Source: Bigelowiella natans CCMP2755
Taxonomy: Eukaryota > Cercozoa > Chlorarachniophyceae
NCBI GenBank assembly: GCA_000320545.1
Contig: ADNK01002523.1
Span: 45,001-92,126, forward strand
DNA length: 47,126 bases
Direction: 5' to 3'
Positions 11,130-22,979 of this stretch are shown here, one piece after another. The notes under the pieces were generated by a model. That model saw nothing but the letters and a program-made list of their open reading frames with translations, did no database searches and had not been told where the DNA came from. Position 1 is the stretch's first letter, and the number at the start of each line of letters is the position of its first letter. A program made the position numbers and the translations under genes.

Positions 11130-13852
11130 ATGCTGCACCCCCCCTGTTCGCCCATTTCCTTTCCATCTTTCATGGAGGCTTCACCAATCAAAGCTGTATC
11201 TCCTTGTAATCCCCAAACCCCTCTCGTGAATCGTGGGAAAACTCCCAAACGCGGTCGGCAATTCCGGGAGAGGACCCCTTTACGGCCCTTAGAACACATT
11301 TGTTCCACAAACAGGTTGTGCCCACCTCGGACTGTAATAGTTTTCAAAATCTTGCTACCAAGATTATTAGGAACAATATTTTTAATTTAGAAACTGAATC
11401 TATGATGCGGATCATAACCATCCTTCCATCAAAATCATCATCATCATCAGGAGGAGGAGCAACAAAGGCATACCCACTCCCCACTACACTCCCAGCCCCT
11501 TTTCACAAAAGGAGAACTATCCTCCCCTTTCAGAAGCATTTAGGAAGTTTACAATAAAAATCCAAGGAACCCCATTGCCAGGGATCAAGGAGCCGGAGAG
11601 TGACCGTGTTCCCAGAATAATAGCTGATCCATTTGAGAACCGATTGAACTTCCCAAAATTTGTTGAGGCGATGGAAGAGGACGGTAATGACGAAGAGGAT
11701 GCAGATAAGGATATGAATTCAAGACCTATGGAGGGCTTTTATCAAAAGTGAGAGAAGCCAGCCCCATAGCCCTACGTGTGGAATGTTATTGATTCTTGCA
11801 TAATACCTGTAGTATTGACGTCCAAGCTGACATGTTCCCGTTCGAGTTGACACCGGAGGACTGGAAGCATCATGAACGTATATGCGGTTTTCTAGACGAT
11901 GCGAAAAAAGGTTTAGCAGCAAATAGTGAAAAGGAGTGCTCTATTGGATTGCATGTTAATCGACCCTCTAATCTCAGATGGTAATAGCAACACTTCGGCT
12001 GAAGATGAGTATTGGCGGAGGAAAAATCAGAATCCAAGCCCGCCACCTAAAAGGAGAAGACCTATTGTACGATTTCTAATTTTTCTCTAACGCATTGTAT
12101 GGAAAATTATATGGTTTGCCTCTTGTGGTCATTGTATTTACTAATCTAATTGTTGGAATATTGCGGATTAGGTCCTCTATGATCCGTCAACTAACTCGTT
12201 CCCGGCTGCGACAACAAGAGCAGTGCCGAGGACGAATGGACGCAAGGAAGGTTACAGATATTAGAAAAATATGATATAGATTGCTTTTAATGATGAAAAA
12301 CGAGACTGAGATTGAATGGCTATTCATTACAGCTCTAAAGAGGAGATCGGAAAGAAAGCCAAGACGAACACAGAGCAAGATAGAAATAGCAGGGACAAGA
12401 CAACTCATACTACCGTTTTCCCCAGCCTCCCATGTGAAGATGAAGAGTCGGGCTAACACGACAGACAGGGTTTCTTCATCTCCATTTAAATATGCAAGCC
12501 TGATATCTTCCGCTCAGTGCTTTCCAAGTTTCAGCAAAGAAGATGAACATGAAGTTTTGATGACGTTCTCTGTGATATATTATTTATTCGATCGTGCGAT
12601 TGTGTATTTTCAGGCTCCGAGGTCCATTATAAAATCAACATCGAAGTTTCGCACGTTCAACTCTTCCAAGAAGAGTGGCGGGAGCGCAAGGAATGAGTTT
12701 AAGATCCGTGATCGGACTCGTTCTGTGCACTTCGAACAGGTGCTTGATAGTGGTGATATGGCAGAAAAGAAGGTAAATCTCATAACTATCATTCAAAAAA
12801 TCGTCTCGTTTTGCATTTATGCGTGGATTCTTTTGACTCAGAAAAACCAAAACAAAGCTCAGCCATGTTGGGATCAAGGTAGTATGAGAAAGATACTGTG
12901 GTGCCGGGATGATAATGAAATATTCTTTGTAATAGATGTGAGCATAGTAGTATTTTTAAGGGGATGGCTAGCATACCAGTTCTTGTTCTTTGATAAAATC
13001 GAATGCGAGCTCATAGTTTATGGTTTATAGACGTGCCCACCCCTCGTCAATTGGATTTCAGTCGAGAGGCCCAGCCAGATGGTACAACATACGAAAGTTC
13101 CTCCAAAGCATGCATTCTAGTTTCGCTGATTGTTTATTCTGGTAAGATGCCGGAGAAGAGCACACTTGTCCAAACTTTGACGATATTGTGGGTCGGATCA
13201 AGGAAGGAGACCTTACGGTTACATTGAGTTTTTAAATTATCTTCTAGAGAATCTTTCAAGTCAACAATTGTTGTTGTTCAAAGGTTTCCAAGGTTCTCTC
13301 TGCCTTCCCTAATCTTACAAATAAGGTTGAAGCCTTGAGCTAGTTAGTGGTGATTGCGCGCTAATTTGAAATCTACGTTCCCGTATAGAATCATGGAGGG
13401 ACAGTGCTTATGGAAACAAGTGTCAATGGAAAGCTCTCCCTTGTCAGGACTCTTATTGATTCCAAAGCAGATCCGAATAGGAAAAATAAGGTCAGCCGAT
13501 CGAAAGAACGGTAAATACTGCATTAAAAAGGTCTTAAAAACTTCTGTTACTTAGTTCGACACGACAGCGTTGATGTTTGCTGCTTACATGAACCGGCCAC
13601 GAATTGCAACAATGCTCATCGAAGCAAAAGCAGATGTTTCGCCTTCAGCGGTAAATAAGTTTGGAAGGTAAAAAATTTCTGGTGCAATATGTGCTCTTCC
13701 ACGATCTTACAATGGCTTCTCGTAGGAATGCACTTGAGATAGCAAGTCTCCGGGGATCCTCTCAAGTCATACAGGTTATCTCTCGCTACAGCAAGACAAA
13801 GGATAGGACTACTTCATTAAATAGTAAAGAATCCATCCAAGTGAAAAAGTGA
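11130..13852 (+). CDS. Ankyrin-repeat protein with proline-directed-site-rich N-terminus
   Basis: Fourteen exons: 11130-11314, 11451-11747, 11813-11910, 11978-12066, 12172-12250, 12333-12553, 12614-12772, 12842-12878, 13031-13096, 13147-13217, 13284-13325, 13389-13490, 13555-13667, 13726-13852. Every phase closes, giving 561 residues (547 if the second ATG, 11172, is used). The C-terminal third holds two to three ankyrin repeats: GGTVLMETSVNGKLSLVRTL with ADPN, then DTTALMFAAYMNRPRIATML with ADV, then NALEIASLRG. The N-terminal two thirds look disordered and basic, with many S/T-P sites (TPKRGR, RTPLRPLE, NPQTPL, PSPPPKRRRP), nuclear-localisation-like clusters (KRRSERKPRRTQ, PKRRRP) and acidic patches. 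That suggests a nuclear protein modified by a proline-directed kinase; no ortholog is recognised. The least certain join is 13096/13147, whose donor reads gttcct. Other donors read gtttag, gttttg and gttaca. Confidence 0.8.
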
Positions 13853-14657
13853 CCAAAATTCCTTAGAAAATAGAATAATTATTAGCATTGCCTCGCTATC
13901 ACATCATAAAAGTAACGATAGACTATCTGTGAGATGGGGCGTGCTTCAATCATTAAGTATTTTTACACGATACAGTGACCGAAATAAATATTACGTTAAG
14001 ATCATTGCATCCCCGACAATATTGTCGACCTTCATCCGAATGTACGTTCAGAACTTTTATATTAGCTCATATTCCTTAATGCACACGCTATCACATGCGG
14101 CACATCATTGTTACCACTGCTAGCACTGGCCTCGCGTATACATCCGAATCGTGAGTCATGCCTATGTTCGACAATTTTGCACCGACTGCATAATGCTAGG
14201 AAGCTTGTTGGATGTACATTTTTTTCGTAGCTCAACAAGATGTCAAATGATTTCACTAGATGAATAGCGGTCACGTATCGTACTAGCGCACAGTGGTGGT
14301 CATACTATGCGCACGCCTAGATAGGCTAGAGCTACTATCAGCACTAGAGCATAAACTAATGATGCATATTTTGGTATCTTTTTAATAACACTAAAACAAT
14401 GCTATGTAGATCAAGTATGTACATAGCGTGGGAGCAAACTTAATAATGCTAGAATGCGCTGCATGCCACAAATAAGCGTCATGCAGTCGTCTTAGAGTCT
14501 ATTAGTCTAGTAGTGCTGGTCCGCCAGCTAGCCAGATATACACCGTACCGATGCGCGTGGCACGTTTTCATCGACTGCTGGTCGCGATACAAAATAAAAC
14601 TAATAAATTGCAAAGCACTGTGAATTAAATTTGTATGTACATGGATAGATGTGACCG

Positions 14658-14727
<70 letters not shown>

Positions 14728-14898
14728 CCTACGTGTATATATGTCAGCATCAGAAATGCTATAAAATTAAAGTATAGATCTACCTACCTATCGCATATTC
14801 TTCAAGTGCCAAACTCTATCCATATTGGCTATTTGCAGCATGCCTGACGACAACTGTAACCCTCCTGATGCAGACATCCACAGTATCGGGCAGCGTGA
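13853..14898. other. Intergenic stretch with microsatellites
   Basis: About 1 kb between two convergent genes. It holds the CA/TA microsatellite block at 14659-14724 and several TACTAGT, CTAGCGC and GCTAGCC words around 14280-14530. No coding or RNA feature was recognised. Confidence 0.5.
14659..14724. repeat. (CA)n-(TA)n compound microsatellite
   Basis: About 14 CA units (14659-14687) pass directly into about 18 TA units (14688-14724). The short frames through it are artefacts of the repeat. Confidence 0.95.
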
Positions 14899-15376
14899 TC
14901 ATATTCCATCCTTGTTCCCACAATGTTGCATTCCAGTGTTAAAGTCCGTTATGCAGTGATAAGGCCCAGGGCAGCACTGCGCGGGGATACCACAGCAGCT
15001 ATTACTGATAGTGCCGTTCATATTCGAGCAGCAGGTCTTACCCCCTCCTGGATTATTTGGATCTATGTAACATGCAGTTCCTCCACAACAACTCGGCCAG
15101 TCTAAACAACTATCGCCCTTCGGACAGCACCTAAACAGCATATGGTGCAAAAATAGTCTTATATTATACTGTCTGACTCTCGCAACTCCTCGCCCCCCCC
15201 CCCTCTCTCTCTCTCATTCACTCACTCAAATCGAGTTACCAACTTCTCTGATACTGTGGCTCATAACACAAGGTCCCTGGGCAATCAAGAGTCGCTACCA
15301 CAGCCGGTAGCAGTATGGTGGTGGCCACCACAAACAGGAGCACTAGCCTCCCAGAGCACGGAGATTCGTTCAACAT
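14899..15376 (-). CDS. Small secreted cysteine-rich protein (16 Cys)
   Basis: Two exons, 15240-15376 and 14899-15130, joined by an intron with donor gtaact and acceptor tttag, give 122 residues. The N-terminus is a textbook signal peptide (short charged start, then VLLFVVATTILLPAVVA, with cleavage likely before TLDCPG). The mature part has 16 cysteines in about 90 residues, many paired: WCCPKG, SCCGG, KTCCSN, SCCGIP and QCCPG. An even count and the CC doublets suggest eight disulfides, in a granulin-like or metallocarboxypeptidase-inhibitor-like knot; the spacing matches no family I can name. It should be secreted or lumenal. A pyrimidine tract of C and CT runs (15191-15217) lies inside the intron. 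It may be an extracellular structural, defensive or signalling protein; this is not determinable here. Confidence 0.75.
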
Positions 15377-15603
15377 TGAGCACAAGCAGAAGCACCTCCT
15401 GCTGCTGTCTGTGAAATAAGAAATTATGCCATGACGTAGGATAGAAATGGCATGGATTGATTGCTATTTTCTTGAATTATCTCAAATCCCACAGCGCACT
15501 TCGGAATTATTGTCGCCAGCCCTGGCTGGATGTAATGGAGTGATGCTCGTGGAGGGGAGAGTCGGTGGCGATTCATGAAAACTGTTCTCTGCCCCCGAGA
15601 GAG

Positions 15604-17476
15604 ATGAAATTGAACAACACATGCTTCCAGCGCCAATATAGTGCCATTGTGTGCTTTGTTCTATCCTCTATGACCGTTTTCGTCTTCAAAACACAAAAGA
15701 CGGGTCGGGTACTTGGTGGTGTAGCCTCTCGTCAAGATAGTTTCCTACAGAAGCCGGACGTTGAAAATTCCCTTAATGGTCTATGCAGACCGAAAACAAA
15801 TTGGATTTATTTGGATGACCACATTGGATCACAGCATATCAGACCTTTGTGTTCTCTAACAATGGCTGTCGGCGGCGGGCAGGTTAGCAATCATTATAAT
15901 ATTCCAAGACTCGACAACATAATCCATGTTTGTTAGACTGGACGGAAGAAGAGCAAGATAGATTTCAAATCGTTGATGAAGAAACTGAAGGAGGAAAAGG
16001 AAGCAGGACAACACAAAACTGAAGAGAAAGGAGAGACCTCAAGCATCGAAGGTGGGCGTGGAGCAAAGTGGTTGTACTGTGATAATAATAACTTCGACTC
16101 TAACTTTGAACAGAGAGTGAAGAGGAGTATGCTGTGGACCAAGAGGAGAATGACCGGCTCCAAAAGTTAGTAACATCTAGAAGCATGGCGGATGCGGAAA
16201 ACAAAGACGAGAAGCCGAACAACGAAGAGGAACAGAGAACGGCAAAAGGTGCAAACATTAAGATCTGCGTGCCACTTTCTGCGGTCCTAACTGTTGTCAT
16301 CAAAACCAGAAAACGAGCAAATACAGAGGGAAATTGAAGAGCTTGAAAGAAAAGGGATGCAGCCGAAGGGAATGCCGGAGATTAAGCAAGTTATAAATGG
16401 AACTACGCTAGTAGCTGCAATGAGTAATGCGACAAGAAATGAAGCTTCTGAGCAGGATAAGTACGAATAGTCATTTGTAAGATGATGCACTGGCGACCAC
16501 TGTTCCTGACAATACATTGAACTAGGAAAACCTGGGAAGCTGCTCTCAAGCAGCAGCCTGCTGAAGAGATTGTTTACAATGACATCACGGTGGGATGGCA
16601 TATTTTATTGCTTGCTTCGTCCTCGTCGCCTTATCTCACTGAGAGAAGATACGATTTCATCTTGTAGATGCAACTCCACCCCAACGACACGCTGCCATTC
16701 GAAGAATATCCGGAAAACGTCACTATGGTCAACTAACTGGTCACTCTGGATTTGCTCCTCCATATCAATGATCTACTCCTTATCTTGTCGTCCAGATTAT
16801 AAAAAGAAACAGAGAGCAGGGGTGGCCTGTCTGGTGGAGCGATCTATACCCCCCGGATGAAGCGATGGTATAATTTACGGCACATTTGTGAATGAGAGTA
16901 TGCTGAATTTGACCCTGACCCTGATTCATCAGCTTCGTGAATGGCGCAATATCTTAATGGAGGAGTGGGGAGACATGGGGGTATGCATAGAATTCTCTTA
17001 TTTATTCTTTAAAATAGGAAATATAATATGCAAGAACTATAGGAGAAACAAAGTACATATATGACTTCCCATCCTATGTAACATAGCTGAGGTCTTGGAA
17101 TTCCTCGCTTTCGGAGCTTCTTGCCAAAGTTGAAGAGGTATCGATAAATCTCACTATCATCAAAAACGAGTAGTATACGAAATAGATCATAGAACAAGAA
17201 GAGGAACAAGAGAAAAGACTCCATTCTGGTCTTGTCGTCACTATATTCATAAATGACCTAGAGAAATTGATTCACGGCAAACAATTCTCTTCTACTGTAA
17301 TGTTGGGAAGGATGGTCGATGGGGATTCGGTTTCGACGGCAATCTGGAATTTTGGGGACCTTTGAACAGATCCAAATTTTATGAAGATGCTGTATCGAAT
17401 TCTCACATAGCAACGAGAGAGAATCCCGCTGCAGAAGAAAGGTGTAGAACAGGAGGACGCGATCAATATCATTATA

Positions 17477-17517
<41 letters not shown>

Positions 17518-17526
17518 TTATATGGT

Positions 17527-17565
<39 letters not shown>

Positions 17566-18152
17566 TTCTGCGGATTCACATAATATTATCCCTGGGTAAG
17601 GTGGAAGCAGGACGAAAATGAAGAGATGGCTCGAAACGCTCAGAAGGAAATGAAGGGCAAGTATTTTGATCCTTTTCGTCACGCCAGAATGCTAAAGTCG
17701 AAGTAAGTGCTTGCTATTTTCAAAAATATCTTCAAATTCTAACTATGGCATGGGCAATTATTATCTGTGTAAACAGACGTGGTTTGTACATTTCCTGTGC
17801 CGGTACTTGCTCCACTAATTTCATTTTCAACTTTAGATTTGAGAAAGAGCTTCGCTCAGCAAGGGAGCAACGGAGAAATATCCGACGAGAGACTGGGGAA
17901 GATGATTTGACTGATGCGGAGCTTACCGATCGAGAAGATAGTGAGGAGTTAAAGAGAGGCCTTGCTGGTGAGATTCCGCAAGATGATGATGAAGATGTGG
18001 AAGAGCGTGAATTTGCAGAAATCGAAGGAGATTATAATTTTGAAGGATTCCCTGACACAGCAAATTTAGATGTTGAAGAAGAACTCGCTTATGAGGAAAG
18101 AGAATTTGGCGATGAAAAAATGAGTAAAAAGTTGTTGAAGTCCATTACCTGA
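15604..18152 (+). CDS. Uncharacterised acidic protein with signal peptide and possible bipartite leader
   Basis: Twelve exons: 15604-15882, 15937-16051, 16114-16248, 16310-16460, 16526-16589, 16668-16718, 16796-16867, 16933-16980, 17087-17169, 17262-17441, 17601-17702, 17837-18152. All phases close, giving 531 residues. ATG 15604 is followed by a basic, then hydrophobic segment (YSAIVCFVLSSMTVFVF), then a Ser/Arg/Lys-containing stretch up to CSLTMAVGGGQ. This resembles a signal peptide plus transit-type leader of secondary-plastid algae. The rest is soluble: a Lys/Glu coiled coil (residues about 95-230), a folded middle with Trp-rich blocks (GWPVWWSDLYPPDEAM, EWRNILMEEWGDMG, DGRWGFGFDGNLEFWGPLN) and a very acidic C-terminus. 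I do not recognise the family. The intron 17442-17600 carries TA and TG microsatellites. Plastid, ER or secretory location is open. Confidence 0.8.
17480..17564. repeat. (TA)n and (TG)n microsatellites inside an intron
   Basis: TA units at 17480-17513 and TG units at 17529-17564 both lie within the 159-nt intron 17442-17600. That makes it one of the longer introns of the gene. Confidence 0.93.
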
Positions 18153-19086
18153 TGGAACTGCCGGATGGAGGTCTATGCCAAGGCAGCGTGGCTGCGATGG
18201 CGGAGCTATGTGGCGGGGGCGAAGGCAAGGGAAGCAGATTTGCATGGAAAGCATTGCTTGATAGAATTGCATTTTTTCTTCTATCTAAATCCAATTCATG
18301 CAGAATGCATGCCTACCGACTTGTTCTTTTCAAGCTAGCAAGCTGGTGCTGCTTTTGGTGAAACTCTTACTCACTTTGTGTGTACTCTAAACGTGCATCC
18401 TAGTTACGACGTCCGTAGCACCAAAAAAGCCTGGCGCAAGCAGGACGGGCAACGTGTTACTTTAAGCTACAGCTCTGCTGCCAAGGCAACGGGCAATGGC
18501 AAAACATGATGACTGACAAAGTGCTAAGCTATGTTGATTTGAGCTATGCTACAGCTTTGCTGGCTACTAGACTATATAGGCCATGCTAGCATGGCGCATC
18601 ATGACTGCACATCTCTAGGTCTCTAGATCTGTTTGCCTATGATGATATGATTATACGCTAGTACGTGCAGTACCCCAGCAGCAGATGCGCAGTCAGATCG
18701 AGCACGCAGCATTCTTCTCGAACACAAAGTGCTTGGTGCCTTGCAGCGAACATCCATAGCTACCATTATATAGCTAGATAGACCCAAATATGCGCAGTCA
18801 GGTAATGCTAGAATGCAGCAGCGGGACCTGCTAAGCGGTACCGTACGGCGGGGGATCAACGCAGACTGCGCGCTCTCGGCTGTATACGTGCCTGTGCACT
18901 TTCCCGAGTATGGTGTGTATGCGGTGAATCAGGTTTTTTACGAACTAATTGTTGACGCAATGATGGGGAAAAGCAACTTATGACATGCATGTCCTTGACC
19001 ATGAATTTTTCCTTTAATTTTAAACATCAGATCCTTCTCCTAATGTGATAACACCTATTCTGCTATTAAGTTCCTTCTAAACTTTA
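18153..19086. other. Intergenic stretch, palindrome-rich
   Basis: About 0.9 kb between two convergent genes. It is dense in GCTAGC, CTAGC and AGCTA words (for example 18330-18350 and 18540-18600). No gene or RNA was recognised. Confidence 0.5.
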
Positions 19087-22000
19087 TTAAGACTGTTTAA
19101 TCATTCCAGGAACTTGCTCCTTACGAGCGTTTACTTGCTTTTTCTCTTCATTCTGCATCCTCTGCTTTTCCTCAAGATACAAGTCATCTTTGTCAGAAGA
19201 AAATTCTTTCAACTGGATTAAGAAATCTCGGATATGACGCTTAAAATCTCTCTCGCTACTTGTGAATTTGAATGCTCCCACCACGAAGTATTCTGCTTGT
19301 CTCGTCGATATGTTCTTGAATGTGTTCTTGATTAGGTGTGCAACACTTTGCTGCACAAATTGAACATTGTTTGGAAAGTTCCCTTGTTTGGGATTCCATA
19401 AAGGAACAGGAATCGCTCCAGATTGACATACAACGAAAAGTTTCATCATCAATTTACAATGCAACACAAATCCAGGCTTATGAAAAGTATCTGATAGAAC
19501 TTTAAGAATTTCCTTCAGCATGTGCATGTAATAGGTCTTGTAAAATTGAGCTGCTGCTTGACTTGACTCAAAATTCGACAGCATCTTGAGCATTGTGTTC
19601 AACCCGATTTCTGCTATTGTCCTATCTAAATGTTGAATTGACCAGCAAATTGAATCCATTACCAGTTTAAATTGTACAGGCTTCAATGCCAAGAGAGCTT
19701 GGAAACAACGAGCATTTATGGCACGAATCATTTCAAAGAAAGTGCGTCTCACGTCTGGAAAATCTTGCAAGTTTGTTTTTATCATATCCAAGGTGCATGA
19801 GAATGTAGAATCCAAAATCCTCGGAATCACAGAGCTCATTCCCGGACCAAGAGTCTTGATAAGTTCTGCAATGAGGGAAAGAACCTCAGCGTCTCTAGCA
19901 TGAGGAACATTTCGCTTGTAATCATCTAGCACCGGGTCCAAGAGATTGGGTAATAACCTCTTGAATATCATTTCATGTTGCCCCTGCACTGAGTTGGCCA
20001 CAAATGTCTGAATAAGTCGAAGGGTTTCTTTCTTAACTGTCCTCATTTGTCGTACAATTACTGTCTTCGTTGCATTTGCTCCTCTTTTCCCTATTTCGTT
20101 TGATACGTATTTGGAGTATGATTTGTAAACTTGGAGCATTTCGAGATAGATTCGTCCTAGCTGGATATCAAAATAATGTTGAAGTGCCGTCGCCGCTCGA
20201 TTGTTGGTCTTAAGAACGTTCACAACACTTTTCACAACTCTCAAGTCAAACAGAGATTCCATGTGGCGGTTGGCCTGAGTAATTATCGCAGCCCATCTTG
20301 AATTGGGTAGCTTCATCAATTGCATGATAAGTTGTTGGGCAACTTGCAATCTCTGTTCCGCTCTGACAATGCCTGCAACAGCCTCGTAAAATGTATGTAT
20401 ATGTGACTCCTCAAGGTCTTCAATTGTTTGCGGTAGCCGCTCGATGATTTCTATGACGAAAGCTCTCTGCATTTTCCCCTCATCCTCCTCTTGCTGTTTT
20501 ACAAACTCTTGTCTACAACTTTGTGCTATTTTGAGAAATGTTTTACACGACATGTCTTGTACTCCTTCGTGTTTCTCGTGCATAAATTCGAAAAGTTTGT
20601 TGACCACGGTTTTCAAGAATTTCCAATGCTTTCGTAGGAACCTTGGATATTGACCAACTACGTACATTATATTACTTGCAATTACTGCCTTGTGGTCTTT
20701 ACCCTGCTTGTTGTCGCACATTTGCAGTAAGTCCTTGATTACACGCACAAGGAATGTCTTCTCGATATGCTTGTGCAGTGTTCCACTGATCGACCCGATT
20801 GCCCAGCACAATGTGTTCAGATTATTCCAACTCCATTCTGATCCATCTACTTGACGACCAAGTTTATTCAACATAATTGATTGAGTATCCACCGCATCTA
20901 AATGTGTTAGATAAACTAGCCCTTCCTTCATGCGGTAGTAGAGGGTGATGGCATCCGTATCTTTCGACCTTTGTTTCACGATGTTCCCGTTTTCGTCTTC
21001 ATGAATAAGAACTTCTTCTGGCCGTGGCATCTTCGTAATCATGACATGCCTGAGCTCGGATAAAATGCTGCTGTACCTCTTCACCCGTGGGGATGAGTAC
21101 TCTCTCACTCCCCCTAAATTCAGTGATCCAGCAGGGTTCACCCGCATGGAATGGTACAAATCTGCTACGAGTCCATTCCAATATTCTAAGCAAATCTTCC
21201 ATATCTCCATATCGTTAACGCGAGAAATCATTAACAGAAATTTGAGAGCTGAGAACAATGCAATATGATCTTCGTTTTTACCAGCTTCTAACTCGGAAAG
21301 ATGTGTTTTTGGCGTGCAAAAGCTGGTAATAAAGAGAGCTAGGTACCGAATGAATGTTGCCGCCTTTTCATTCCCTGAAGCGTACAGTTGGGCAACATTC
21401 ATGGTTGGCTTAATAAGCTTTCCTGTTTGTTGCATGACTGCCTTGAACATGGCCAAAACTTTCGGGGTATACTCTGATTTCCCTTTAGTTTCAATTCCAG
21501 CTATCTCCCCAAGACATTGTAGGGTATCGTTTTGAAATTGTGATATGGGGAAAAATTTGAGGGCCAGCGTTTCCAAAAGCTTCGTTTTAAATATGTATCC
21601 TATAGGAATCCAATGAAGGAACTTTTGCAGGGTTTGGAGAGTAATTGTTACCAGGAGCTGGTCATTTGAGTTTCCCAGGACATACTCACAAAGTTGGAAT
21701 ATCATCGTGAACTGTGAATTCAAATTCTTTTTCATCTCGGATTTCTTCCTTTCCGTCATCTGCCCGAGAGAATAATCAAATATTTCTTCGCTCAACAACT
21801 TGAGAATTTGCATATTGTTGGCACACAAAGATGCACTTTTTTTCGATGACTGCACGAGCTCCGGTATGAAATTTGGCCAGTTGTGGGGCCATTCTTTCTT
21901 GACGATCTGAAAAAATACATACGTGTAAATAACTCAAAGAGAAACCAAAGAAAAATCATTTGCCACAAACCTGAACGAGAACAAGATTCATTTTCCTCAC

Positions 22001-22339
22001 AACTTTCATATTCTTCTGGAACAGAGCCTTATCCTGGGAAAGCTTGATGATGAGAGAAACAATAAACTTCCTAATTCCCTCCCTCTGTGGCTTTGGTAGT
22101 GCCCCCCATCTATACTTAATAGTTTTGTCTAAAATATTCAAGCCAATTATTTTGGTTTGGGGGTTCTGGGACTTATCAAGGATTTGGTCCACTCGGGTCC
22201 AAGCTTGTGGGTGTTCTTGGAAGTCGACCAAAACCTTTTGAATCGCCATGTTTCCTGAGTAGAAGGATCTGACAGCATTGTCAAGCAGCTGAATGTTGAG
22301 CGGCTTTCCAAAGTTCAGGATCTGCTTCAGCTGATCCAT
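19087..22339 (-). CDS. XPO1: Exportin-1 (CRM1), nuclear export receptor
   Basis: Two exons, 21971-22339 and 19087-21906, give 1062 residues, close to the usual 1070. The donor is gtttgt, the acceptor ttttcag. The N-terminal RanGTP-binding (importin-beta N) part reads LNIQLLDNAVRSFYSGN and EHPQAWTRVDQIL. The CRIME domain contains QNNM-like NNMQILKLLSEEIFDYS and LHWIPIGYIFKTKL. The cargo-groove region contains SEWSWNNLNTLCWAIGSISG and ASNIMYVVGQYPRFLRKHWK. The groove cysteine of NLNTLC (residue about 490, equal to human Cys528) is present, so the protein should be able to react with leptomycin-type inhibitors. CRM1 carries proteins with leucine-rich export signals, and some RNPs, out of the nucleus. 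An in-frame upstream ATG exists, but the family N-terminus fits ATG 22339. The large second exon is unusual beside the neighbouring many-exon genes. Confidence 0.97.
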
Positions 22340-22460
22340 CTTTGTTCTTAACCAGTCCGGGTGTGTGTGGGGGAAGTGGTTCTTCTGGGATTTAGAATTT
22401 GCGGAAGATATCAGTACGACAATTGGTATTGCGGTGAGCTCATGGTAGAAAGAATGCATG

Positions 22461-22858
22461 TTATTTATTTATTGAGACAAATACATTATTCCTATATGAG
22501 AAGGAATTAGCACCTCTCGACAGAATACTGGAAGACGTATTAAAAGAATTAGTCTTAGAATAGCGCAGGCGCCAATCTTCCTCCTGTTCCCGAGGTGGTG
22601 TTCCACAAGAAACAACCTGTATTTTGCCAAAATTGTCCTTTGGAACTTTCTGGTCCATAACCGATTTATTCTTTTAATTTTTCGTATATGACCACTTTCG
22701 CTTTCGCTTTTTTGTTTCTGGTGGCCGAAAATGACCGTCATTCACCTGTTACTTACCGGTTCGACTTTTGGCGGGTCCAAGAACAGAAAAGATTCAGATA
22801 AAACTTTTTCGGTTTTTTTACCAGGACGTACGGTCTGTGTTTGCTGACAGCCTGGTTT
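22461..22858 (-). CDS. Possible small gene of unknown function
   Basis: Two stretches on the minus strand read like exons. 22757-22858 (34 codons, ends with FLDPPKVEP and a gtaagt donor) can join in phase 0 to 22461-22670 (70 codons with TAA stop; starts NKSVMDQKVPKDNFG and contains EEDWRLRYSK). A competing acceptor at about 22727 opens another frame that is also free of stops. No start codon lies upstream before the RBX1 gene, so the first stretch may be 5' UTR and ATG 22658 the start, or neither may be coding. No family was recognised. Confidence 0.3.
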
Positions 22859-22979
22859 CTTAATCCGAACGATAAGGCAAAGAATTGATCGTCACTATAA
22901 CAGGATATACCCTAGGAAAATTGGCTTAAAAAAGATTGCTTTTTGAGAGAAATTCGTGCGGGCTGGACAGACTCTAAAG

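Noticed and set aside
14635-14847. Frame through the CA/TA repeat
   Set aside because: Its coding appearance comes from the microsatellite (His-Thr and Ile-Tyr runs).
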